A stretch of DNA of 43,045 bases, taken from Candidatus Roizmanbacteria bacterium RIFCSPHIGHO2_02_FULL_40_13b. Lineage in GTDB: Bacteria; Patescibacteriota; Microgenomatia; UBA1406; HO2-37-13b. A program made the translations under genes and the position numbers. The notes beneath the pieces were generated by a model. It was not told the origin of the DNA. It made no database searches and saw nothing but the letters and a program-made list of their open reading frames with translations. The stretch is taken from contig MFZQ01000010.1 of the NCBI GenBank assembly GCA_001789445.1, forward strand, positions 1 through 43,045, read 5' to 3'. Each line of letters opens with the position of its first letter. Positions within the stretch are counted from its first letter, which is position 1. Shown here piece by piece: positions 35,159 through 43,044 of the stretch.

Positions 35159-35187
35159 AGTGTATGACATTGTCATACATTTGTCAA
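35159..35187 (-). promoter_or_regulatory. Promoter with nested palindromic operator for CopG/BrnA-like gene
   Basis: Minus strand TTGACA-N17-TACACT; palindrome TGTATGAC-ATT-GTCATACA at 35161-35179. Confidence 0.75.
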
Positions 35188-35195
35188 GTGGTAAA

Positions 35196-35378
35196 TTAGA
35201 GCATTTCTCCATCATCCCCAATATCCCAATCAATTTCTCCACTCTCCTCCTTTCTTTTCTCGAATGAGATTTTGAGTTCGACGACCGAGATTTCTCGATC
35301 TTGATCTTCGGCCAATGTCATGGCACGGCACGCCGGACAATCAGTACACCTCCCGAAAGAGAAATCATTTTTTTTCAT
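35196..35378 (-). CDS. Small CxxCxxC protein (60 aa)
   Basis: MKKNDFSFGRCTDCPACRAMTLAEDQDREISVVELKISFEKRK. Confidence 0.5.
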   Translation of the reverse strand: MKKNDFSFGRCTDCPACRAMTLAEDQDREISVVELKISFEKRKEESGEIDWDIGDDGEML

Positions 35379-35477
35379 ATGCGAGGATTGTACGAAAGAC
35401 TCTTTTATTTATCCACAGCATACATGCCGCAAAAGTGAGGTTTTAGATTGTTAGGAAAGGATTATTTTGAGCTTATA

Positions 35478-36011
35478 TCACCATTTCATATAAGAGACAA
35501 ACTTACTCAAAGATCGTTTGTAGTACTTATCTTCGATTTTTTCAAAAGCCTCAGGAACAGAAAGCCACCGACAACTATGAAACTCACTCATGTTAATGGA
35601 CATTTTCTGTGGTGGTTGTTCAAGAACATAAAATGTATCGTAGTGTTCTCGACATAATTGAGGAGGATTATCAATATCGACTATTTGCATACTAAAAGGG
35701 CCAGCAAGATCCGAAGGTTTTACTTCAAGACCAAGCTCTTCCTTAATTTCTCGAGTTAGTGCCATTATTGGGAGTTCTCCAATATCGATATGTCCTCCAG
35801 GAAATAACCACATTTTTGCTTTTTTATGATCGACCGCAAAAACTTTTTTTGAATCGGGGTTATAAATAACGACCATTACACAACAATGACTGAGCGTATT
35901 CTCATCACGAGTTAATTTCCTCTGTTGAAGTCGCGAACTCCACCGATCATATTCAAAATCATCAATAATTGAAGGTGTTAGATGTTGAAGTAAGTAGTTT
36001 TGCAAATCCAT
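35478..36011 (-). CDS. NUDIX hydrolase
   Basis: GGHIDIGELPIMALTREIKEELGL. Confidence 0.93.
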   Translation of the reverse strand: MDLQNYLLQHLTPSIIDDFEYDRWSSRLQQRKLTRDENTLSHCCVMVVIYNPDSKKVFAVDHKKAKMWLFPGGHIDIGELPIMALTREIKEELGLEVKPSDLAGPFSMQIVDIDNPPQLCREHYDTFYVLEQPPQKMSINMSEFHSCRWLSVPEAFEKIEDKYYKRSLSKFVSYMKW

Positions 36012-36018
36012 CAGATAA

Positions 36019-36420
36019 CTAGTCTATCAAATCTTTTTCTTTTAAGTGTGCGAGAATAATCTTATCAACCGGAGAAAGTATGCTGAGGTTAGTTGTTGAG
36101 TCATGCCATGCAATTTCTTCAACTTCCATTGACGGTACAAGGTCACCTTCATATTCTCCGGTGTAACAGGTCATTTGTACAAAAACTCCTTCTGGTTTCC
36201 CGTGGGCTTGCGCTTTGAATATCCCAAGATATTGGAGTGTATATGGAAGAAGATTTACAGAAAGTTCCTCTCTTATTTCCCGTATGAGTGTTTCTCGATC
36301 TGATTCTCCAGGTTCCCGCTTCCCACCCGGCAAATACCACACATCCTTCCCTTTCGAACGCGTCGAGAGAATTTTTCTATCTTTTAAATAAATCCACGCA
36401 ATTTTATCAATGAGATCCAT
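36019..36420 (-). CDS. NUDIX hydrolase
   Basis: GGKREPGESDRETLIREIREELSV. Confidence 0.93.
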   Translation of the reverse strand: MDLIDKIAWIYLKDRKILSTRSKGKDVWYLPGGKREPGESDRETLIREIREELSVNLLPYTLQYLGIFKAQAHGKPEGVFVQMTCYTGEYEGDLVPSMEVEEIAWHDSTTNLSILSPVDKIILAHLKEKDLID

Positions 36421-36456
36421 ACAAAAAAGATTATATCAGAAGAAGTTATGGTGATA

Positions 36457-36741
36457 TTACTTGAAATCTTGTTGTTCTTTTTTGATCTGTTCTGCCAGGA
36501 ATATTTTCATTAATGACTGATACGGCACGTCACGTGAATTTGCAATTTGCTTTATTCTCATGAGCATAAAACTGGGAAGTCGCAGAGAAATAGATTCTGT
36601 AGAGGGTTTTAGTCGAGAAAGATCAAGCTCGACAGGCTCAAGTTGATCTAAATAATCAGTCAGATCATGGGTATCCCAAAATTTTCTCTCTTCATCTTCA
36701 TTCTTAAAATGTGGAATTAATTTAGTTTGTTTATTTTTCAT
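36457..36741 (-). CDS. BrnA/CopG-like antitoxin
   Basis: FKNEDEERKFWDTHDLTDYLD...ISLRLPSFMLMRIKQIANSRDVPYQSLMKIFLAEQI. Confidence 0.85.
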   Translation of the reverse strand: MKNKQTKLIPHFKNEDEERKFWDTHDLTDYLDQLEPVELDLSRLKPSTESISLRLPSFMLMRIKQIANSRDVPYQSLMKIFLAEQIKKEQQDFK

Positions 36742-37018
36742 ACAACTCCTTTTCTTTTTTACTTTGTTTTCTAGCTGAAACTACTCTTATTCTAGAATTT
36801 CTCAAAGTAAATGTAATATATAAATATTTTCTGTGGTTAGTTATTCCAAGTAAATAATATCTTTTTTCAATTTGTGAATGTTTAATATCTTTATAAATCT
36901 TAATTGGTTTGTTAAAAAAGGCTTCTTCTGCTTCTTTATGGTAAATTTTGTGCTTATCAAGACTTTTATTAATATTACCATCATCCCATTCAAAAAATAA
37001 AGGGGATGGTAGATTCAT
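36731..37018 (-). CDS. BrnT-family toxin
   Basis: FFEWDDGNINKSLDKHKIYHKEAEEAFFNKP ... RYYLLGITNHRKYLYITFTLRNSRIRVVSARKQSKKE. Confidence 0.9.
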   Translation of the reverse strand: MNLPSPLFFEWDDGNINKSLDKHKIYHKEAEEAFFNKPIKIYKDIKHSQIEKRYYLLGITNHRKYLYITFTLRNSRIRVVSARKQSKKEKELYEK

Positions 37019-37024
37019 GAATTA

Positions 37025-37054
37025 AGTATATTACAGTAATATACAATTTGTCAA
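37025..37054 (-). promoter_or_regulatory. BrnTA promoter with nested operator palindrome
   Basis: Minus strand TTGACA-N18-TATACT; palindrome GTATATTAC-A-GTAATATAC at 37026-37044. Confidence 0.78.
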
Positions 37055-37680
37055 GGGGTTTTCTTTTTCCAATCTCCACTCGTGAACCGATTTCGGCTAT
37101 TTTTATGCCAATCGTGGGGATTTGATTTTTGTAGTGATTTCCACAAATTTTTAGCTGTTTGTGTAAATAAAAATTCCTTCGCAACACGTGTTCGAATTTC
37201 TTTCCAATTATCCGAAAAACGGAGTCCCTTAAATTCTTGCTCACGTATTTCAAAATCAATCGTCAAATTGTCCGCATCCTTAAGAATTTTTGACTCTATC
37301 GATTTCCGTTCTTCATATTCTGCAAAGAGAGCCAAAAATTCTTTTTCAATCGCAGTTCCGCCAAGCATATCGGCAATTCCTAACTTATCATTACGAATCA
37401 CATATTGACGAGACAGATAATCGACGTCGCCTACGCGGCTTTCAACGATGTCATGGGCAAGTGCCATCTTCATGAGTTTTTCTGTGTTTACGTTTTTTTC
37501 ATATTGGGCGATAAGGAGTGCGATCCATACGATTCGAAAGTGATGTTCAGCCAAGTTTTCAAAATCCGGATTTAAGAATCGTTTCCATGTGCGGGCAACA
37601 TAGCGTAGTGTGCCGATTTCATACAAAAACTCCAGATCCCGTTTGGCAAATCCCTTACTTGGACTTTTCCCCTTTTTCAT
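37051..37680 (-). CDS. HD-domain hydrolase (YfbR-like)
   Basis: NLAEHHFRIVWIALLIAQYE...MKMALAHDIVESRVGDVDYLS...KDADNLTIDFEIRE. Confidence 0.85.
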   Translation of the reverse strand: MKKGKSPSKGFAKRDLEFLYEIGTLRYVARTWKRFLNPDFENLAEHHFRIVWIALLIAQYEKNVNTEKLMKMALAHDIVESRVGDVDYLSRQYVIRNDKLGIADMLGGTAIEKEFLALFAEYEERKSIESKILKDADNLTIDFEIREQEFKGLRFSDNWKEIRTRVAKEFLFTQTAKNLWKSLQKSNPHDWHKNSRNRFTSGDWKKKTP

Positions 37681-37724
37681 AGGGAGTAGTATAGCACATA
37701 CTATTTTTGTGATAGAATACAAGT

Positions 37725-38642
37725 ATGAAAGTGATTTTTGCAGCGCCGAAAACTAACTTTCCACCACAACTCCTTGAAAAACTTGTCAGGTATGCAGAAT
37801 ATCAATTCTTTGAAGAAAATCCAATTGATATTCGAAATATTAAAGAACTCAAAGAGCCCGGTGATAAAATCCTTATTCCATTTCCAGAACCGATGGCGTG
37901 GAAATTTCCTAATGAATATATTAAAGAAATTCCTGACTTAAAAGCAATTTGTTTATCAACAACTGCTTTTAGTTGGGTTGATGGAGAACTTGCACGAAGC
38001 TTAAATATTCCATTAACCTATGTCCCTAACGTACCAAATGGAGTTGCAGAAGGAGCAATATTCGCAATGCTCGCACTTGCCAAAAGGTGGGCAACTAGTT
38101 TTAAAAATAAATCATTTGAATTCAAACCAAGTAATTTTCTCCTTGAAATTCAAGGTAAGACAATTGGAATAATCGGGCTTGGAAAAATTGGGTCGCGAAT
38201 TGCACAAATAGGAGAAGGAATGGGGGGGGAAATTGTCTATTGGTCAAAACATACTAGAAATAATAAGTATAAATATCTTGAACTTGAAGAACTTATGAAG
38301 ACAGCGGACTTTATTTTCCCAGCAGCTTCAGTTACTCCTGAAACAGAAAAATTTATTACAAAAGAACTGCTCGATATGATGAAACCAACAGCATCGCTCA
38401 TTGCAATTGTGAACACAAAGATTATTGATATTGAGTATGTTCTCGAAAAAGCTCAAAAAGGAGAAATATTTGGACTTGCAATTCAGTCAGGAACTACAAC
38501 GGTTGAAGATTATGAGGGAAATGTTTTTGTAACTCAAGAAAATAATTGGTATACCAAAGAAACTGTTGAAACAAAAATGACGACCCTCATCAACACAATC
38601 ATTTCTGTAATCGAAGACAAGCCAATCAATGTAGTGAACTGA
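37725..38642 (+). CDS. D-2-hydroxyacid dehydrogenase family protein
   Basis: GKTIGIIGLGKIGSRIAQIGEGMGGEIVYWSK. Confidence 0.92.
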   Translation: MKVIFAAPKTNFPPQLLEKLVRYAEYQFFEENPIDIRNIKELKEPGDKILIPFPEPMAWKFPNEYIKEIPDLKAICLSTTAFSWVDGELARSLNIPLTYVPNVPNGVAEGAIFAMLALAKRWATSFKNKSFEFKPSNFLLEIQGKTIGIIGLGKIGSRIAQIGEGMGGEIVYWSKHTRNNKYKYLELEELMKTADFIFPAASVTPETEKFITKELLDMMKPTASLIAIVNTKIIDIEYVLEKAQKGEIFGLAIQSGTTTVEDYEGNVFVTQENNWYTKETVETKMTTLINTIISVIEDKPINVVN

Positions 38643-38654
38643 TATACTATCCTT

Positions 38655-39278
38655 ATGTCACAAGTATTTATTTTTGGTGCAAGTATGGCATATGGAGTGG
38701 GAAGCACGGAGGGAAGTTTTGGCGATATGTTGAAGCGAAAACTTCATGAAGAGATGTATTCTGATGGAGGAGTTGGTGAAAAGCATGAGGTATACAATTT
38801 TACAAAACCCGGGGCAACAATCGAATTTGTACTTGATAATTATGAAAATCAAATTGAACAATATAGAAAATCAGGAAAATTAATCGCCATCGTCCACGTT
38901 GGTGGAAATAATGCGAAAGCAAAAGATGCGCCAGAAAATTGGGTTTCAACTGGGGAAGAGTTTAGAAGTCTTGCAAAAAAATTATTGAGCAGTTTAGCTG
39001 GAAAAATTGATAGTGTGATTTGGGTTGAGCTCGCGCCTGTTGACGAAAGTAAGACAACACCACGAGGAACATCGTATTTCTATAACCATCGATTTGTAGA
39101 GTTCAACAAAATATATGCTGAAGTCTGTGCACAAATGAATATTCCGTTTATTGAAACAGGGATTGGGCCGGACGAATGGAAAGAAAAATATTTGTATGAA
39201 GACGGACTGCACCCTAACACCGCCGGACAGAGATTGATTTTTGAGAAAGTGTGGGAAGAGGTTAAAAAACTAATCTAG
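38655..39278 (+). CDS. SGNH/GDSL hydrolase
   Basis: IFGASMAYGVGSTEGSFGDML ... DGLHPNTAGQRLIFEKV. Confidence 0.9.
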   Translation: MSQVFIFGASMAYGVGSTEGSFGDMLKRKLHEEMYSDGGVGEKHEVYNFTKPGATIEFVLDNYENQIEQYRKSGKLIAIVHVGGNNAKAKDAPENWVSTGEEFRSLAKKLLSSLAGKIDSVIWVELAPVDESKTTPRGTSYFYNHRFVEFNKIYAEVCAQMNIPFIETGIGPDEWKEKYLYEDGLHPNTAGQRLIFEKVWEEVKKLI

Positions 39279-39300
39279 TATTTTAGGTTTTCATAGCAAT

Positions 39301-39324
39301 CCTTTTAACTCCGGGGGTTAAAAG
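39301..39324. repeat. CTTTTAACTCCGGGGGTTAAAAG palindrome
   Basis: 8-bp perfect arms; related copy at 26367-26390. Confidence 0.8.
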
Positions 39325-39476
39325 TGGCGTTGCAACTCTTCAATCTGCCGCAAGATTCGTTCAGCTCGCGTAAATCCTATTTTGAATTTTCGAGCGATAA
39401 GTTGCGCTAGTGGAAAGTCGAATTTATTGAGATAGGCGAGAACCTCTGGAACAAGCGGGTCTTCGATGTTTTGCAT
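39318..39476 (-). CDS. Stand-alone FtsK-gamma-like winged-helix peptide (52 aa)
   Basis: MQNIEDPLVPEVLAYLNKFDFPLAQLIARKFKIGFTRAERILRQIEELQRHF resembles the FtsK gamma recognition helix region. Confidence 0.65.
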   Translation of the reverse strand: MQNIEDPLVPEVLAYLNKFDFPLAQLIARKFKIGFTRAERILRQIEELQRHF

Positions 39477-39606
39477 AGTGAGAATTATACTATAATCAAT
39501 AGCTTTTCTAACAACCCAAACCACCCCCGAGGTGAGAGATTAATTATTGGTGTATAATAAACCTTTATTAATCCTATAAGTTTTGTAACAAAACAGTACA
39601 TCAAAT

Positions 39607-40425
39607 ATGGCAGGAGCAGAAAAAGGTAGTTTATTAGATTCCTACGCAGTAGCAGATGTCGTCACCGATCCTCGTTGGGTTGTATTGCAACCAAAGCCGA
39701 AAGCACGAAATTTATCTCCCGAGTTTGCAGAGATTTTTAATAGAGAAAAATATCTGATAAAAGGACGAGTGAGGCTTGTAATTGATGGTCAAGTATATCC
39801 TATTCATTTTGAACGATTTGGATCAGATGCTCCAGGAGATGAATCTTCTCGAGTTTTTTTCACACCAGATGAAGGGTATAACGGACGCAGATCTGTAGTA
39901 ACAATTTCTCCAAATGACTTTACAATTGGTTTGTTCGCGGATGGCCATAAAGCAGATTTTGCAAAAGAACCTTTTCCTGTTTGTGATGATGGACATAATC
40001 GAGTAGTAAGACCCACTGGTTCTATATTTTTAGCCAATCGTGACGATTTACGTAGAGGGGTTCAAGGTGGAACAATTAGAACAAGAGTGAGAGAATTAAG
40101 AATATCTGTGACAAATCCAAATTTATTTGATGCTCCCATATTTAGAAGGCAAATAACTCGCCCATTTATGTATGATCATAGAGGATTAAAACAAGTTGTA
40201 TCAGGGGCTATGGACGGATCAAGTTCTATAAGAGATACTGATAGTTTGACAGAAGGAACCGTCGCCGCAGTAATGGCACAGCTGGACCCCCGTATTGATT
40301 ACGATTCTGACTATGAATGGTATACCGGCGGACCAGAATTAAAAATTACATACCCGCCAGCAGTCGAAATTGCCCAAATGATGGTTTTTTCATGGAAACT
40401 TAATGGTCAAGAATCGAGAGATTGA
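39607..40425 (+). CDS. Hypothetical protein (272 aa)
   Basis: Intact ORF with ATG; no recognised domain. Confidence 0.75.
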   Translation: MAGAEKGSLLDSYAVADVVTDPRWVVLQPKPKARNLSPEFAEIFNREKYLIKGRVRLVIDGQVYPIHFERFGSDAPGDESSRVFFTPDEGYNGRRSVVTISPNDFTIGLFADGHKADFAKEPFPVCDDGHNRVVRPTGSIFLANRDDLRRGVQGGTIRTRVRELRISVTNPNLFDAPIFRRQITRPFMYDHRGLKQVVSGAMDGSSSIRDTDSLTEGTVAAVMAQLDPRIDYDSDYEWYTGGPELKITYPPAVEIAQMMVFSWKLNGQESRD

Positions 40426-40433
40426 TAATTGGG

Positions 40434-40504
40434 CTCGGGGACAAGGATTTGAACCTCGATTAACGGATTCAGAGTCCGTTGTCCTACCATTAGACGATCC
40501 CCGA
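40434..40504 (-). tRNA. tRNA-Gln (anticodon CTG)
   Basis: TCGGGGATCGTCTAATGGTAGGACAACGGACTCTGAATCCGTTAATCGAGGTTCAAATCCTTGTCCCCGAG folds as a cloverleaf with 7-bp acceptor stem and loop CTCTGAA. Confidence 0.95.
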
Positions 40505-40540
40505 AGTATATGCATATTGTATCATCTTATGGCTGTTGGG

Positions 40541-40627
40541 AGATCCCGAAATAAGTTCGGGATGACAGATAAACATATTAGGATTCTATCGCTTCGCTCC
40601 AGAATGACAGGTGGGATCAGGATGACA
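40541..40627 (-). repeat. Cluster of two REP-like palindromes and one truncated remnant
   Basis: AGATCCCGAAATAAGTTCGGGATGACA; GGATTCTATCGCTTCGCTCCAGAATGACA; GGGATCAGGATGACA. Confidence 0.88.
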
Positions 40628-42491
40628 ATTGAAGTATCTCTTTCACCTTACTCACTATAGCCTCTGCATCGATTTCTTCATATTTAAGAAGTGCTTCCGG
40701 ACTCCCACTTCTGGGCATTTTGTTGACGAAAAGAGAATGGATGGGAATATTACTTCCCGAAAGCGCCGATGCCACCGCTTCCCCAACACCTCCTTCTTTA
40801 TAATGATCTTCAACGGTGAGGATTGCTTTTGTCTCCTTTGCCGCTTTTTCAAGTGTAGAAATATCGAGTGGTTTTATGCTGTACAGATCGATGACTCGCA
40901 CTTTTACTTTCTCGAGTGTAAGCAGTGTTGCGGCTTTCAGCGCTTGGTGAAGGGTAATTCCACACGCGATGATGGTCACTTCATCCTTGGTACTTGAAAG
41001 CAACGTTTTGGAGCCTCCAATTTCAAACTTCTCATCAGAATCATAAAGAACCGGAGTTTGGGCCCGAGTTAACCTGATATATGCAATTCCGGTCTGCCGC
41101 GCCATCGCCTCCACAAGTTTATCAGTCGAGACCGCGTCTGACGGATACAAAACTACGCTATCAATCATCGATCGGAAAAGCGAGATATCCTCCAGTCCCA
41201 TTTGTGACGCCCCGTCTTGACCCATTGAGACTCCGGCATGAGATCCGGCAAATTTAATGTTTGCATTTGAATATTGACTCATACGGATTTGATCGTGCGC
41301 CCGAGATAAAAACGAGGCAAATGTTGAAACAAACGGCATTTTTCCCATCGCGCTCATGCCTGTGGCCACCCCAACCATATTTTGTTCGGCAATAAACATC
41401 TCAAAAAATCGTTCTGGATACTTGTGTGCGAAAACCTCTGCGAATGTGGAGTTATCGAGCCCGGCGTCCATAACGACAAGATTTGGATATTTTTTCTCAA
41501 TTCGAGTGATTGCATACCCATACGCCTGGCGCGTGGCAATCATGTCCCCTTTCTGAAATGAGGGAATTTTTATTTGATCTTCTTCTGTAGCTATTTTTCT
41601 AAAAAGAGTTGGGTGTGGATGTTGTTTTCCTTCCGGCTTGGGAAGCGATTTGCGAAAGCCCAGATCAACTTTCCCAAGCTCTGCAAGCGCTTGGGCAAGC
41701 TCTGGTTTCGAAAGCGCTTTTCCATGCCATCCTTCTTTATTTGCTAAAAATGAGATTCCCTGACCCTTCACCGTTCGTGCAAGTATCGCAACCGGCTTTT
41801 TTTTCATCCCGCGTCTTTTTTTGTATGCATGGAGAACAGATAAAATATCGTGCCCATCATGAACGATAATCGTGTCCCATCCAAAAGATCGAAATTTATC
41901 AGAATAACCCCTCAGATCCCATCCAAACATCGTCGGCCCTGTTTGTTCCAGCCGACTTACATCAATAATTGCGGTAAGGTTTCCCAGTTTGTAGTACGCG
42001 GCCAACTGCGCAGCTTCCCAATTTGAACCTTCGGCCATCTCGCCGTCACCCAAAAGAACATATGTTTGAGCATCCGTGCCATCCAGATATTTTGCGACCA
42101 TCGCCATTCCGACCCCATTTGACAGTCCAATTCCAAGGGAGCCGGTAGCAACATCCGTATACGGAAAAGTGAGTGTGGGATGACCTTCAACACGACTTCC
42201 GAAAGCGCGCAACGTGTGCATTTCTGGAAGTGGAAAAACACCCGCACCAACCCACAATGAGTAAAAGAGCGGAGCCGCGTGACCTTTTGAAAAAATAAGA
42301 CGATCATTATAAATTGATTTTGGGTCGCGTGTGTCGTACGTAAAGTTTCCACCGAAAAAAAGCGCAGTCATGAGTTCGACAGCAGAAAGACACGATGTGG
42401 GGTGTCCTGATCCCGCATTAGATGTTGAGGTGAGAACCAAATATCGCATAAGCACGCCCATCTTTTCGATTTCATTAATTTCATTTCTCAT
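40617..42491 (-). CDS. tkt: Transketolase
   Basis: SNAGSGHPTSCLSAVELMTALFF, VLLGDGEMAEGSNWEAA, MGLEDISLFRSM, full N- and C-terminal halves. Confidence 0.95.
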   Translation of the reverse strand: MRNEINEIEKMGVLMRYLVLTSTSNAGSGHPTSCLSAVELMTALFFGGNFTYDTRDPKSIYNDRLIFSKGHAAPLFYSLWVGAGVFPLPEMHTLRAFGSRVEGHPTLTFPYTDVATGSLGIGLSNGVGMAMVAKYLDGTDAQTYVLLGDGEMAEGSNWEAAQLAAYYKLGNLTAIIDVSRLEQTGPTMFGWDLRGYSDKFRSFGWDTIIVHDGHDILSVLHAYKKRRGMKKKPVAILARTVKGQGISFLANKEGWHGKALSKPELAQALAELGKVDLGFRKSLPKPEGKQHPHPTLFRKIATEEDQIKIPSFQKGDMIATRQAYGYAITRIEKKYPNLVVMDAGLDNSTFAEVFAHKYPERFFEMFIAEQNMVGVATGMSAMGKMPFVSTFASFLSRAHDQIRMSQYSNANIKFAGSHAGVSMGQDGASQMGLEDISLFRSMIDSVVLYPSDAVSTDKLVEAMARQTGIAYIRLTRAQTPVLYDSDEKFEIGGSKTLLSSTKDEVTIIACGITLHQALKAATLLTLEKVKVRVIDLYSIKPLDISTLEKAAKETKAILTVEDHYKEGGVGEAVASALSGSNIPIHSLFVNKMPRSGSPEALLKYEEIDAEAIVSKVKEILQLSS

Positions 42492-42492
42492 A

Positions 42493-43044
42493 TTAGAATG
42501 CGACAACTGCAGTTTGACAATTTCCTACCCAGCCCATCCCAATTTGGTGTATTCCTGGATTCATAATGATGTCGTGATGTGCACTGCTTCCCATCCATCC
42601 ACCAAATACTGCTTCCGGCGAACCATACCCCATTCCTAAAACTTCCCCATATGGATTTCCTGAAAATCCAGCATCTCGTGCCCGACTAGAAAAATCAGAT
42701 CCATCAGTTCCTGTATGATTAAGCTGATTATGATCGCATACATCCTTCGAGTGTCTTCGTGAAGCTGTGGTGAGTGCGTCGTTTGTTGAAAGCTGGGAAA
42801 GTCCCTGCCGTTGCCGCTCACTATTAATAAGCGTGATCGTTTGCGATTCAGGGGAAGAAGATGAAGGAGCTGCCTGCCCGCCATTACCTTCGGCTTCAGC
42901 CGTTGGCAGGCGGGGAGTACTCGAGGGCTCGAGCCGAGGCGAAGGAGAAGGAGTTGACGTTGGTATTGGAATTGTAGGGGCGGGGTCTTCCCGCCCTTTA
43001 GTAGGGTCGGGAAACCCGACCCCTACATCGGTTTTTGTACCCAT
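42493..43044 (-). CDS. CAP/SCP-domain extracellular protein, 5' truncated by window edge
   Basis: ITLINSERQRQGLSQLSTNDALTTASRRHSKDVCDHNQLNHTGTDGSDFSSRARDAGFSGNPYGEVLGMGYGSPEAVFGGWMGSSAHHDIIMNPGIHQIGMG. Confidence 0.92.
   Translation of the reverse strand: MGTKTDVGVGFPDPTKGREDPAPTIPIPTSTPSPSPRLEPSSTPRLPTAEAEGNGGQAAPSSSSPESQTITLINSERQRQGLSQLSTNDALTTASRRHSKDVCDHNQLNHTGTDGSDFSSRARDAGFSGNPYGEVLGMGYGSPEAVFGGWMGSSAHHDIIMNPGIHQIGMGWVGNCQTAVVAF
42870..42917. repeat. Palindromic repeat inside CAP-protein linker
   Basis: CTGCCTGCCCGCCATTACCTTCGGCTTCAGCCGTTGGCAGGCGGGGAG with inner CGGCTTCAGCCG hairpin. Confidence 0.75.
42974..43026. repeat. Double-hairpin palindromic repeat inside CAP-protein linker
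   Basis: GTAGGGGCGGGGTCTTCCCGCCC-TTTA-GTAGGGTCGGGAAACCCGACCCCTAC. Confidence 0.88.

Noticed and set aside
36019-37680. Possible antiphage island (NUDIX, HD, BrnTA, Fic)
   Set aside because: Each gene is common in housekeeping nucleotide sanitation or TA roles; no effector/sensor architecture that would justify a defence-system claim.
40403-40660. ORF MVKNREIDNWARGQGFEPRLTDSESVVLPLDDPRS...
   Set aside because: Antisense translation across tRNA-Gln and REP repeats; a well-known misannotation pattern.
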